Below are positions 9,853-17,441 of a DNA stretch of 64,000 nucleotides, in pieces. The position numbers and the translations under genes were made by a program. The stretch is from an uncultured Coriobacteriaceae bacterium (lineage in GTDB: Bacteria > Actinomycetota > Coriobacteriia > Coriobacteriales > Atopobiaceae). The first letter of the stretch is position 1; the number at the start of each line of letters is the position of its first letter. The DNA lies in contig CACYTH010000023.1 in assembly GCA_902777325.1 (NCBI GenBank), forward strand, positions 20,890 through 84,889, read 5' to 3'. The notes under the pieces are model-generated. The model saw only the letters and a list, made by a program, of their open reading frames with translations, was not told the origin of the DNA and made no database searches.

Positions 9853-11301
9853 TTACACCGTGACGCAGGGGTAGGCAGGCACGCTCACGCCCAGCACCTG
9901 CGAGAGGCCGCGTACAATCAGCTCATGATCGAGTCCCTCGTGAAGGCCGCTCACGCAGACGGTCGCCACCTGCTCGTCGCCCACCCGGATGGGGAATGCG
10001 CCGGCCACGGGCATGTCCCCGTTGGAGAAGAGCTCGTCCGCCGTGCCGTCCAGCTGGGCCTTCGTCCAGCCCCACAGGCTGCAGTGCCCCAGGCGCAGCG
10101 CGGCCCTGCGCTTGCCGTCGGCATAGTCGTAGTTGGCGGGGCGCTTGCCGTCGGCGCCCCAGCGGAAGAGGTCGTAGCCGTCGGACTCGCGCACGATGCG
10201 GACGACGTAGCCAAGGTCGTAGTCGCCAGCAAGGCCGCGGATGGCGGCGCCGAGCTCAAAGGCATCGTCCGCGTCGAACTTCTCCGCGTAGCGCAGCACG
10301 CGCTCCTGCTCGTCGAGCACCTCCAGCGCCTGCGGCGTGACAGTGTAGGCCGGACGGATGGTGTCGAGGATGAGCGCGCAGTGGACGGAGTCCTTGAGCG
10401 GCATGACGGGCGACTCCTTCTCGCCTGCAAGGACCAGCTGGTTGAAGTGGCTCACCTCTCCGTAGAAGTCGTCCACCACGTAGGGGGTGTCAAACTCCTC
10501 CACCGTGCCATCGGCGAGGGTGAGCACGGCGTGCTGGGGGCGGTGCAGCTCGTCTACCCTGATGCTGCCCTTGGTTCCCACGATCGTGGCGGTGCGGGGC
10601 TTGGCGCGGTCGAAGGCGCACTCGAGGCGCGCGTCGATGCCACCGTGCGAGAGGCGCGCGTCCGCGTAGGTGTCGATGCCGTCCTTGGTTGCGCCGGCAA
10701 TTGAGACGAGCGTCGGCACACCCGGGCAGAAGTCCTCGATCCAGCTCGCGCAGTAGGTGCCGCAGTCCAGAAGCACTCCTGCGCCCGGGCCGGGCGTCAT
10801 GTGATAGCTGCCCGAGCCCTCCACAAAGCCGAGCATGTCGTTGCAGAGGGTCGCCTCCACGCGCGTGATGTCGCCGATGCGCTGGACGGCCCTCATGACC
10901 TGCGCATACAGGGGCACGAAGCGCGGCTTCATGGCCTCCATAAAGAGGCAACCCGTCTCGTGGGCGACGTCTGCGACCTCGGCCATCTCGGCGGCCGTCA
11001 GCATGGCCGGCTTCTCGCAGAGCACCGCCTTGCCGGCACGCAGGGCCTTGATGGCCCACTCGTGGTGGAACTGATGAGGGAGGGCGAGGTAGATGGCGTC
11101 AACCTCAGGGTCGGCGAGCAGCGCGTCGTGGCCGGCGTAGGCGCGGGCGCCTTCCGCGCAGGTCACCTCGGCGAGAAAGGCTTCGGCCTTCTCGCGCGTG
11201 CGGCAGCTGGCGGCCACCAGCTCGGCGTCGGCGACGTGTGCGAGGCTCGCCGCAAAGCGATGCGCGATGTTTCCTGCTCCCAAGATTGCCCAACGGACCA
11301 T
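9853..11301 (-). CDS. Gfo/Idh/MocA oxidoreductase fused to UPF0303 domain
   Basis: A 482-residue two-domain protein. Residues 1 to about 325 are a Gfo/Idh/MocA NAD(P)-dependent sugar or inositol dehydrogenase: Rossmann motif ILGAGNIAHR, catalytic-region EKPAM, and a C-terminal sheet domain ending around PVMPLKDSVHCALILDTIR. From about residue 330 the protein continues into a UPF0303 (YBR137W-like, haem-degrading-fold) domain, recognisable from AGAFPIRVGDEQVATVCVSG and DHELIVRGLSQVLG near the C-terminus. These are normally separate proteins. ATG at 11301 follows GGAGGG; an upstream TTG would overlap that site. It converges on the palindrome, which may end its transcript. Confidence 0.88.
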   Translation of the reverse strand: MVRWAILGAGNIAHRFAASLAHVADAELVAASCRTREKAEAFLAEVTCAEGARAYAGHDALLADPEVDAIYLALPHQFHHEWAIKALRAGKAVLCEKPAMLTAAEMAEVADVAHETGCLFMEAMKPRFVPLYAQVMRAVQRIGDITRVEATLCNDMLGFVEGSGSYHMTPGPGAGVLLDCGTYCASWIEDFCPGVPTLVSIAGATKDGIDTYADARLSHGGIDARLECAFDRAKPRTATIVGTKGSIRVDELHRPQHAVLTLADGTVEEFDTPYVVDDFYGEVSHFNQLVLAGEKESPVMPLKDSVHCALILDTIRPAYTVTPQALEVLDEQERVLRYAEKFDADDAFELGAAIRGLAGDYDLGYVVRIVRESDGYDLFRWGADGKRPANYDYADGKRRAALRLGHCSLWGWTKAQLDGTADELFSNGDMPVAGAFPIRVGDEQVATVCVSGLHEGLDHELIVRGLSQVLGVSVPAYPCVTV

Positions 11302-11480
11302 GATGCCCTCCAAACGACGTGTCCCTGCCTACACACTACCCTAAGCTGCCGCTCTCGATGTCGCATGCGCCGATGTGTGGAAACGAGTTTCACTAAATGG
11401 CTCGCAGGCAAGGACGGGGTGATGCGTCAGGCACAGATGATAGGATGGATTGGTCAAAGGACGCACCCAAGGAGAATCTC

Positions 11481-12500
11481 ATGATCAAGCTCGTGCTATC
11501 TGACATGGACGGAACGCTTCTGCCCAAGGGCGGCGAGCACGTGTCGTACCGCACCGTGACGGCCATCCGCGAGCTGGTGGAGGCCGGCGTGCGCTTTGCG
11601 CCGGCAACGGGCAGGCAGGCATACGAGCTTGACCAGCGCTTCTTTGGCGCGCGCGAGTGCTACCAGACGGCAATCACGGCAAACGGAAAGCGCGTGTACG
11701 TGGACGGCGAGCTGCGCCACGAGGTGCTGATGGACCGCAACGTGCTGGTGCGCGTCGAGCAGACCCTCACCGACATACCGAACGCCTTTCTCGTCGTCGA
11801 GCCGGCGATAAACCCCAAGGGCGCGCGCACGTGGCCGTGCGTTGGCGCCCGCAAGGGCGACGCCGAGTGGTTTGGCAAGAACGTGGGCTTTCCCGCCGAG
11901 GCGGTGGACGCCCTGCCCGACGAGGAGTTCATCTCGGCGGAGGTGGCCTGCGCCGGAAGTGACGAGCAGTACGAGGAGATAATCGAGCAGCTGAAGGCCC
12001 TCGCCCCCGAGTGCGACTTCGTGACCTCGCAGACGCACTGGTGCGACATCCTGCCCAAGGGCTCCAACAAGGGGACGGCGCTCATGGCACTGCTCGACGA
12101 GCTGGGCATAAGCGTCGACGAGGCCGTATTCTTCGGCGACATGGAGAACGACCTCGCACTGATGGAGCTCGTGCCAGACTCCGTGGCCGTCGCAAACGCG
12201 ACCCCGGCCGCGGCCAAGGCGGCGCGTTGGCATGTGGGTGACGTGGCCGACGAAGGTACGACCGTGGCCATCGAGCAGATCACGGAGGCCGTCAGGACGG
12301 GCGGGACCCCCGCCTTCATGCTGCAGGAGTCGTGGACGCCGGACGCGGCGGAGGCGGAGACCGAGGAGGCCGACGAGCCCTACGAGGACGAGGGTCCTCT
12401 CTCGTCAGAGGCGATCCGCGCGCTCCTAGCGGCCAAACTTGGCCCAGAATTTGGTGGAGAGGCTGGCACGGTGGGTGGTGCCGGTGCTGATGCCCTGTAG
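11481..12500 (+). CDS. HAD-superfamily (Cof-type) phosphatase
   Basis: A 339-residue haloacid-dehalogenase phosphatase of the Cof/YidA group. Motif I is LSDMDGTLL at residues 5-13. The C2 cap lies in the middle (ALPDEEFISAEVACAG). The end of the core has KGSNKGTALMALLDELG and FFGDMENDLALMELV (motifs III and IV). Typical members stop near 270 residues; this one carries an extra acidic tail (TEEADEPYEDEG) of about 55 residues, and its last 75 bases are antisense to the acyltransferase gene. ATG has AAGGAG upstream. The substrate is a sugar or nucleotide phosphate. Confidence 0.85.
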   Translation: MIKLVLSDMDGTLLPKGGEHVSYRTVTAIRELVEAGVRFAPATGRQAYELDQRFFGARECYQTAITANGKRVYVDGELRHEVLMDRNVLVRVEQTLTDIPNAFLVVEPAINPKGARTWPCVGARKGDAEWFGKNVGFPAEAVDALPDEEFISAEVACAGSDEQYEEIIEQLKALAPECDFVTSQTHWCDILPKGSNKGTALMALLDELGISVDEAVFFGDMENDLALMELVPDSVAVANATPAAAKAARWHVGDVADEGTTVAIEQITEAVRTGGTPAFMLQESWTPDAAEAETEEADEPYEDEGPLSSEAIRALLAAKLGPEFGGEAGTVGGAGADAL

Positions 12501-13049
12501 CTTGGACCAGTGCGTGAGCACCTGCAGGGCCGTAAAGAAGAGCGAGATCAGCGCGCAGTCAAACGGCAGCGTGAAGGCAGTGGCTATCGTGTAGAAGAGC
12601 ATGGCCACGACGGCGGCCACGCTCAGGTATCCCGAGACGATGATGGTGCCCACGCCCACGACGCCTGCCAGGATGCCCCAGAGGGGGTTCATGAGGATGA
12701 TGGTGGAGGCGATGGTGGTGACGCCCTTGCCGCCGCGGAAGTTGTGCCAGAGGGGCCAGATGTGGCCCAAGGTGGTGCCAAGGCCTGTCCATCCCGTGAC
12801 AACGGCCCAACCGAGCGAGCCGAACAGGCGACTCAAGACCAGCACGGGCACCAAGGTCTTGAGGATGTCGCCGGCAAGGCAGACGAGCGCTGCGGGCGTG
12901 CCGAGCTCGTGGCCCACGTTGGCCATGCCGGGGTTGCCGTCGCCCAGCTCGAAGATGGAGCGCTTTGCCACGTGACGCGCGACGATATCAGCCGTGAGAA
13001 GGCACCCGCAGAGATATCCCACCAGCAGGCAGAGCAGTCGTTGAATCAT
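12426..13049 (-). CDS. PlsY-like acyl-phosphate:glycerol-3-phosphate acyltransferase
   Basis: A 207-residue polytopic membrane protein with PlsY features: an N-terminal helix with GYLCGCLLTADIVAR, a glycine-rich loop DGNPGMANVGHELG in the place of the usual SGNIGATN loop, and the strongly conserved GHIWPLWHNFRGGKGV loop. Family members acylate glycerol-3-phosphate at the first step of phospholipid synthesis. The altered first loop suggests a side branch of the family rather than the housekeeping enzyme. ATG at 13049 is preceded by TTGGAG. The gene tail overlaps the HAD gene by 75 bp. Confidence 0.8.
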   Translation of the reverse strand: MIQRLLCLLVGYLCGCLLTADIVARHVAKRSIFELGDGNPGMANVGHELGTPAALVCLAGDILKTLVPVLVLSRLFGSLGWAVVTGWTGLGTTLGHIWPLWHNFRGGKGVTTIASTIILMNPLWGILAGVVGVGTIIVSGYLSVAAVVAMLFYTIATAFTLPFDCALISLFFTALQVLTHWSKLQGISTGTTHRASLSTKFWAKFGR

Positions 13050-13124
13050 GGGAGGCTCCAATCTCTACGCATGTCAACACCAAGGGTGGCACTCAGGCAA
13101 GCAGCCGAACTCTCCTCAAGGGCC

Positions 13125-13583
13125 TTACTCCAGCTCGCCGAGCATCTGCGCGGCGTTGTCCTTGGCCTTGACCTTGCCAAATGCGCGCGTGATGACGCCC
13201 TCCTCGTCGATGAGGTAGGTGCTGCGGATGGTCCGGCGCGACACGTTGCCAGCCTTGGTGGTGCCCACCTGCAGCGCTCCGTAGGCCTCGATGACCCTCA
13301 TCTCGGGGTCGGACAGCAGCGTGAACGGCAGGCCGTGCTTCTCCTCGAAGCGCTTGTGCGAGGCCACGGTGTCCTTGCTCACGCCCAGCACGACGGCGCC
13401 CTTCTCGCGGAACTGCGGATAGAGCTCGCCAAACGAGCAGGCCTGGCTCGTGCAGCCCGCCGTCATGTCCTTGGGATAGAAGTACAGCACCACCTTCTGG
13501 CCGCGGTAGTCGGCGAGGCTCCTCTCGACGCCATTCTGGTCGGGAAGGGTGAACTCCGGTGCCTTGGTTCCGACTTCGAGCAT
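13125..13583 (-). CDS. bcp: Thioredoxin-dependent peroxiredoxin (Bcp/PrxQ)
   Basis: A 152-residue cytoplasmic peroxidase that reduces hydrogen peroxide and alkyl hydroperoxides. Peroxidatic Cys44 is in the TAGCTSQAC motif (usual form TPGCTxEAC) and the resolving Cys49 lies in the same helix, as in 1-helix atypical 2-Cys PrxQ. YFYPKDM precedes the motif. Length is standard. AAGGAGGAG lies upstream of the ATG. It is transcribed separately from the acyltransferase, with 75 bp between them. Confidence 0.93.
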   Translation of the reverse strand: MLEVGTKAPEFTLPDQNGVERSLADYRGQKVVLYFYPKDMTAGCTSQACSFGELYPQFREKGAVVLGVSKDTVASHKRFEEKHGLPFTLLSDPEMRVIEAYGALQVGTTKAGNVSRRTIRSTYLIDEEGVITRAFGKVKAKDNAAQMLGELE

Positions 13584-13673
13584 ACGATCTCCTCCTTGGG
13601 CGATGGTCTGACCTCTCTATTGTGCCACCTTTGCGGGGGCTGGCTGCAGCCGGCTGGCAGGTGGAATGCAGAG

Positions 13674-13711
13674 AAAAGCGCCCGGCGTCGTCACAAGACG
13701 AGGCCGGGCGC
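13674..13711 (-). terminator. Rho-independent terminator of GH32 gene
   Basis: On the minus strand a 9-bp GC stem (GCGCCCGGC with complement, further internal pairing possible) is followed by TTTTCTCT. It sits 22 bp past the GH32 stop. Confidence 0.8.
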
Positions 13712-13732
13712 AGACGTGCGGGTGAGCGGGCG

Positions 13733-15262
13733 CTAGCAGACGTTGAGGAAGGTGAAGCGGCCCATCTCGTAGGCGTAGGTCTCGGCTGCCTGGAACGTGG
13801 AGGTGACGTTCAGGTTGGTGATCTCCTGCGGCCACCAGCGGGTGCTCATGGTCTTCTCGCCGCCGTTGATGTAGATCTCGATGGCGGAGGTGTCGACGAC
13901 CATGCGGACGTCCTCGAGCTTGCCGGCAGAAAGCTCGGACACGGGGAGGCGGCGCACGGTGCGGTAGCCGCCTGCGATGCCATGGAACGCCAGCTCGATC
14001 ATGTCGCCGATGACGACGAGCTCGAGGTCGCCGTTGAGCATGAGGCGACCCTCGCCCTCGATGCCCTTGAGGTACACGTCGGCCGTGCCGTTGGCAAACT
14101 TGGCGCCCTTGGCCCCGCAGATGCAGAAGGCGTCATAGTTGCTGGAACCGAGCTTGCCGCAGGAGTCTGCCGCTCCCTCGGGCGTGAACTCCACGCGCTC
14201 GCCGTGCAGGTCGTCGTACTCGGGCAGCGGCCACTGGCAGATCTTGCCGGCGTCGTTGAGCGAGAGCTCGCGCAGCCAGGTGAGGGTGTGCAGCCACTCG
14301 TAGGTGGGCACCTGGTACTGCATCTCGATATCGGGCAGGCCCATCCAGCCCTCGAGGATCTGGCGGCCCTTCTCGTCGGTAAAGACCTGCGGCGCGTAGA
14401 AGTCGAAGCCGTAGTCAAGCTCCACGAAGGTGTTCTCGTCGATGCAGCCATAGGGCTTCTCGGCGTCCATGAGCTCCTTGTCGCCGGAGAGCAGGTCGAT
14501 GACCGTGCCCTCGACGGGGAAGTAGCCGCTGTTGAAGTTGTTCTGGAACTTGGTCACCTGGCTCGGCACGCCCTGCGGGCACACGAAGAAGAACTCCTTG
14601 CCACCCAGGCTCACGATGTTGGGGCACTCCCACATGTAGCCAAAGGGCTCGCCAGAGATGGTGGTGCAGCTGCCGGCAAGCTTCCAGTCGTTGACGCCGT
14701 CGGGGCTCTGGTAGAGGAGCATGGCGGGGTGGTCGTCCATCGTGCGGGCGCCCAGCAGCATGTTCCAAGTGTCGTTCTGCCACCAGACCTTGGGGTCGCG
14801 CACGTGGCAGCTGCAATAGTCGGGATAGCCGTCGTTGCCCAGCACGAGCTTGCGGTCGGAGAAGGTGCGGCCGTCCTCGCTGATGACGAGGGTCTCGTTT
14901 GCCTGACGGCCCTCGTAGTCGTAGTTGTCGTGGCCGGGCTCAAGTACGTTGCCGGTGTAGTAGCACCACATCTGGCCGTCACGCACCACGGCGGAGCCGG
15001 AGTAGCTGCCGTTCTTGTCGAGCTCCATCTCGGGGATGATGGCGCCGCGGTGGAACTCCCAGGTGGTCAGGTCGCGACTGGTCCAGTGACCCCAGCCATG
15101 GCCGGCCCACGGCCAGCGCGGGGCGTACTGGTGGAAGATGTGGTACTCGCCGTTGAACTGGCAGAGGCCGTTGGGATCGGAGAGCCAGCCCACGGCGGTC
15201 TGCAGGTGGAATCCGAGCCTCCAGTTATGCTGGCGGTAGTCGAGGTTGACGTGCATTTGCAT
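13733..15262 (-). CDS. GH32 sucrose-6-phosphate hydrolase / beta-fructofuranosidase
   Basis: A 509-residue family 32 enzyme: five-bladed propeller plus C-terminal beta-sandwich (about residue 350 onward). The nucleophile region reads WLSDPNG (D29), with Ser where most members have Asn. The RDP motif is in CHVRDPKVW and the acid/base Glu in MWECPNIV. The protein has no signal peptide, so it probably hydrolyses PTS-imported sucrose-6-phosphate or intracellular fructosides. AGGAG lies seven bases before the ATG. A perfect 12-bp dyad at 15300-15311 suggests LacI-type control. It is one of three GH32 genes in this window. Confidence 0.93.
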   Translation of the reverse strand: MQMHVNLDYRQHNWRLGFHLQTAVGWLSDPNGLCQFNGEYHIFHQYAPRWPWAGHGWGHWTSRDLTTWEFHRGAIIPEMELDKNGSYSGSAVVRDGQMWCYYTGNVLEPGHDNYDYEGRQANETLVISEDGRTFSDRKLVLGNDGYPDYCSCHVRDPKVWWQNDTWNMLLGARTMDDHPAMLLYQSPDGVNDWKLAGSCTTISGEPFGYMWECPNIVSLGGKEFFFVCPQGVPSQVTKFQNNFNSGYFPVEGTVIDLLSGDKELMDAEKPYGCIDENTFVELDYGFDFYAPQVFTDEKGRQILEGWMGLPDIEMQYQVPTYEWLHTLTWLRELSLNDAGKICQWPLPEYDDLHGERVEFTPEGAADSCGKLGSSNYDAFCICGAKGAKFANGTADVYLKGIEGEGRLMLNGDLELVVIGDMIELAFHGIAGGYRTVRRLPVSELSAGKLEDVRMVVDTSAIEIYINGGEKTMSTRWWPQEITNLNVTSTFQAAETYAYEMGRFTFLNVC

Positions 15263-15299
15263 GGGTGAGCTCCTCTCGCTGACGCCGTGCTGAGGTTAC

Positions 15300-15311
15300 G
15301 AGAACGTTCTC
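15300..15311. promoter_or_regulatory. LacI-type operator before GH32 gene
   Basis: Perfect palindrome GAGAACGTTCTC 38 bp upstream of the GH32 start. It shares the GAGAACG half with the 18-bp operator at 39706-39723 in front of another GH32 gene. Confidence 0.6.
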
Positions 15312-15712
15312 AGTATGGCATGCGAGCGCGATAGTTGCCTGCAAGCTGCCGCTTTCGCGCCCATCTCGTCGGTAGGTGCGCGGTTGTGGCGGAAGCTTCT
15401 GGCGGCTCGGCTGAGGGTCCCTTGTGCCGGCGTGCGGCCTGCTTTGGGCAAGCGGTTACAATCGCCTTAAAATCTTGAGGTGAACAGTCTTGTAGACGCC
15501 TTGAGACGTGCATGGGCGGTGGGTAAAGTATTGCTCAAGCGGGATGCGCCGAAGCAATGGGATACTTCGTGACCATTCTTTCATCCTGACTTTCACGGGT
15601 CAGGCGGGTGCCTGCGTCAGCAGCCCTGTAATGAACCCCATTGCGCTCCATGCCGTCCCGCCCTCTCGTACCCTCGAGGGTGGCGCGCCGAAGCGGCGGG
15701 TTACTTCTTAAC
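15312..15712. other. Intergenic stretch with a 28-bp imperfect direct repeat
   Basis: No convincing gene lies in these 400 bases. Two related segments, 15543-15572 and 15682-15711, share GCGCCGAAGC then GGG-TACTTC. The second one directly abuts the tRNA-like RNA. A small hairpin (CCTGAC with GTCAGG) lies at 15585-15604. The stretch probably contains the promoter of the RNA and Ro60 gene. Confidence 0.4.
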
Positions 15713-15820
15713 GTGGTGGCAGCCGGTTCGACTCCGGCAGGGGCAAGCCCCTTAGCTCAACGGTAGAGCGCCATGGGGCCTGCGCCCGTCTCCCGTCGCG
15801 CCACATGCCGCCACCCTCAC
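15713..15820 (+). ncRNA. Candidate Y RNA with circularly permuted tRNA-like module
   Basis: Immediately 5' of the Ro60 gene. In order it shows: a canonical T-arm (stem GCCGG/CCGGC, 7-base loop TTCGACT, 15722-15738); a short acceptor-like stem closed by a tetraloop (AGGGG-CAAG-CCCCT, 15739-15752); then a canonical TA plus D-arm (stem GCTC/GAGC, loop AACGGTA, 15753-15769). This T-acceptor-D order is a tRNA with its acceptor end capped and its anticodon end open. Flanking GGTGGC (15715-15720) can pair with GCCACC (15810-15815), giving an outer stem as in bacterial YrlA-type Y RNAs that bind Ro. Ends are estimates. Confidence 0.75.
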
Positions 15821-15844
15821 GGATGCCAGGTAAGGAGGTATACC

Positions 15845-17311
15845 ATGGCACGTCTCAACCTATCCGCTCGCGGACTCAACAAGACCTACAACATCAGTGG
15901 TCATGCGGCCTATGCGATGGACGACAAGACCAAGCTGGCAACCATGGCGCTCACCACGCTCTTTGGCGAGGACAAGTTCTACGGCGACAACTCTGCGGAG
16001 CTGATCAGCCTGGCTGCGCGGCTCTGCCAGCGAGGCGATGGCCTCTATGTGGCAAAGCTTGCCGTGTGGGCGCGCACCCAGGGTAACCTCCGCACCGTGA
16101 GCCATGTGCTTGCAGCGGTGGTCGCGCACGAGTGCTCGGGCGAGGGCTTTGTCCGCCCCATGGTTCGCACCATCGCCACCCAGCGTGGCGACGACGGCAC
16201 GGAGATGCTGGCTGCGCATGCGGCGCTCTATGGCACCAAGGTCCGCTGGCCCCACGCCCTGCAGCGTGGTGTCCGCGATGCCCTAGAGCAGATGGACGCC
16301 TACCAGATCGCCAAGTACCAGTCGGCGCACCGCGAGTTCAAGATGCGCGACACGCTGCGCATCTGCCACCCGGTGGCGCGCTCCGTCGAGGCTGCCGAGG
16401 CCATGGACGCCTGCGTGGCTCGCACGCTTGCCGTGCCCAAGGGCTGGGAGAGCGAGCTGTCCCAGCGCGGCAACACGGCCGAGGTCTGGAACGAGCTCGT
16501 CTCCGAGGGTCGTCTGGGCTACATGGCGATGCTCCGCAACCTGCGCAACGTCATCGCCTCTGGTGCCGACGTGGCGCCGGTGCTCGGCATGCTGGGCAAC
16601 CCCTCTGCCGTGCGTCGTTCCCGTCAGCTGCCCTTCCGCTTCTACAGCGCCTGGCGCGAGCTGAAGGCGGCCGGCCTTCTCACCACGCGCGTCACGCGCG
16701 CGCTGGACCAGGCGCTTGCGCTGTCGTGCGACAACGTCGAGCCGCTGCATGGACGTACGGCCGTGCTGGTGGACACCTCGGGCTCCATGGGCTTCTGCCT
16801 GAGCGGACGCTCCAAGGTCAGCTGCCGCGACACGGCTGCAGTGCTGGCGGCACTGCTTGCCCACATCAGCGACGACGCGTGGGTGTGCCGCTTTGACACC
16901 ACGGCGTCGCCGCTTGCCTTCACGGGCACGAGCGTGCTGGCTGACATCGAGTCGGTGCCCGCATCGGGTGGTGGCACCAACATGGCCGCGGGCTTCGATT
17001 GCCTCATGGAGAGCGGCTTTGACGCAGACCGCGTGGTGGTGCTCTCCGACAACGAGGTAAACGGTCACTCGTGGATGACCAAGGACTTCGGATACAAGAC
17101 GATACAGTCCAAGCTGGACGAGTATCGTGCGAAGGTTGGCCACGACGTGTGGTGCCACGCGATCGACCTGCAGGGCTACGGCACGCAGCAGTTCATGGGC
17201 GCCATGGTCAACGTCATGGGCGGCTGGAGCGAGCAGGTGCTGCGCTTTGTGGCGCTGGCGGAGCAGGGCCTTGGCGGCCTGGTGGACGAGGTCGAGTCCC
17301 TGGCGCTGTAG
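15845..17311 (+). CDS. rsr: TROVE-domain protein, bacterial Ro60 homologue (Rsr)
   Basis: A 488-residue RNA-binding ring protein. Residues about 10-300 form the TROVE HEAT-like repeats (KLATMALTTLFGEDKFYG, RTVSHVLAAVVAHE, RNLRNVIASGADV). Residues about 300-488 form a von Willebrand A domain with an intact metal site (DTSGSM at 310-315, later GGGTNMAAGFD and VVLSDNEVNG). Bacterial Ro proteins bind Y RNAs and assist RNA turnover and quality control, often with PNPase. TAAGGAGG lies just before the ATG. The candidate Y RNA is directly upstream on the same strand, so one transcript could supply both. RtcB/RtcA genes, often nearby in other bacteria, are absent. Confidence 0.95.
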   Translation: MARLNLSARGLNKTYNISGHAAYAMDDKTKLATMALTTLFGEDKFYGDNSAELISLAARLCQRGDGLYVAKLAVWARTQGNLRTVSHVLAAVVAHECSGEGFVRPMVRTIATQRGDDGTEMLAAHAALYGTKVRWPHALQRGVRDALEQMDAYQIAKYQSAHREFKMRDTLRICHPVARSVEAAEAMDACVARTLAVPKGWESELSQRGNTAEVWNELVSEGRLGYMAMLRNLRNVIASGADVAPVLGMLGNPSAVRRSRQLPFRFYSAWRELKAAGLLTTRVTRALDQALALSCDNVEPLHGRTAVLVDTSGSMGFCLSGRSKVSCRDTAAVLAALLAHISDDAWVCRFDTTASPLAFTGTSVLADIESVPASGGGTNMAAGFDCLMESGFDADRVVVLSDNEVNGHSWMTKDFGYKTIQSKLDEYRAKVGHDVWCHAIDLQGYGTQQFMGAMVNVMGGWSEQVLRFVALAEQGLGGLVDEVESLAL

Positions 17312-17359
17312 ATGGCACATGTGATGGCCGGGCCACACCAACAGCTAACAGACAAAGAT

Positions 17360-17395
17360 CCGCCCCCATTGTCCAAGACAGGGCAATGGGGGCGG
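17360..17395. terminator. Bidirectional terminator between Ro60 and fructokinase
   Basis: A 15-bp stem with one G-T pair (CCGCCCCCATTGTCC against its complement) lies between the two convergent stops. On the minus strand it is followed by a T-rich ATCTTTGTCT, so it best serves the fructokinase gene. Confidence 0.8.
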
Positions 17396-17441
17396 ACGCG
17401 TCCTACGACGTCAGCTGACGGGGTGGCGTACAGGCTCGCGA

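Noticed and set aside
15722..15769. An ordinary tRNA gene
   Set aside because: T-arm precedes D-arm and there is no anticodon arm between them or free acceptor ends. The order fits a permuted mimic.
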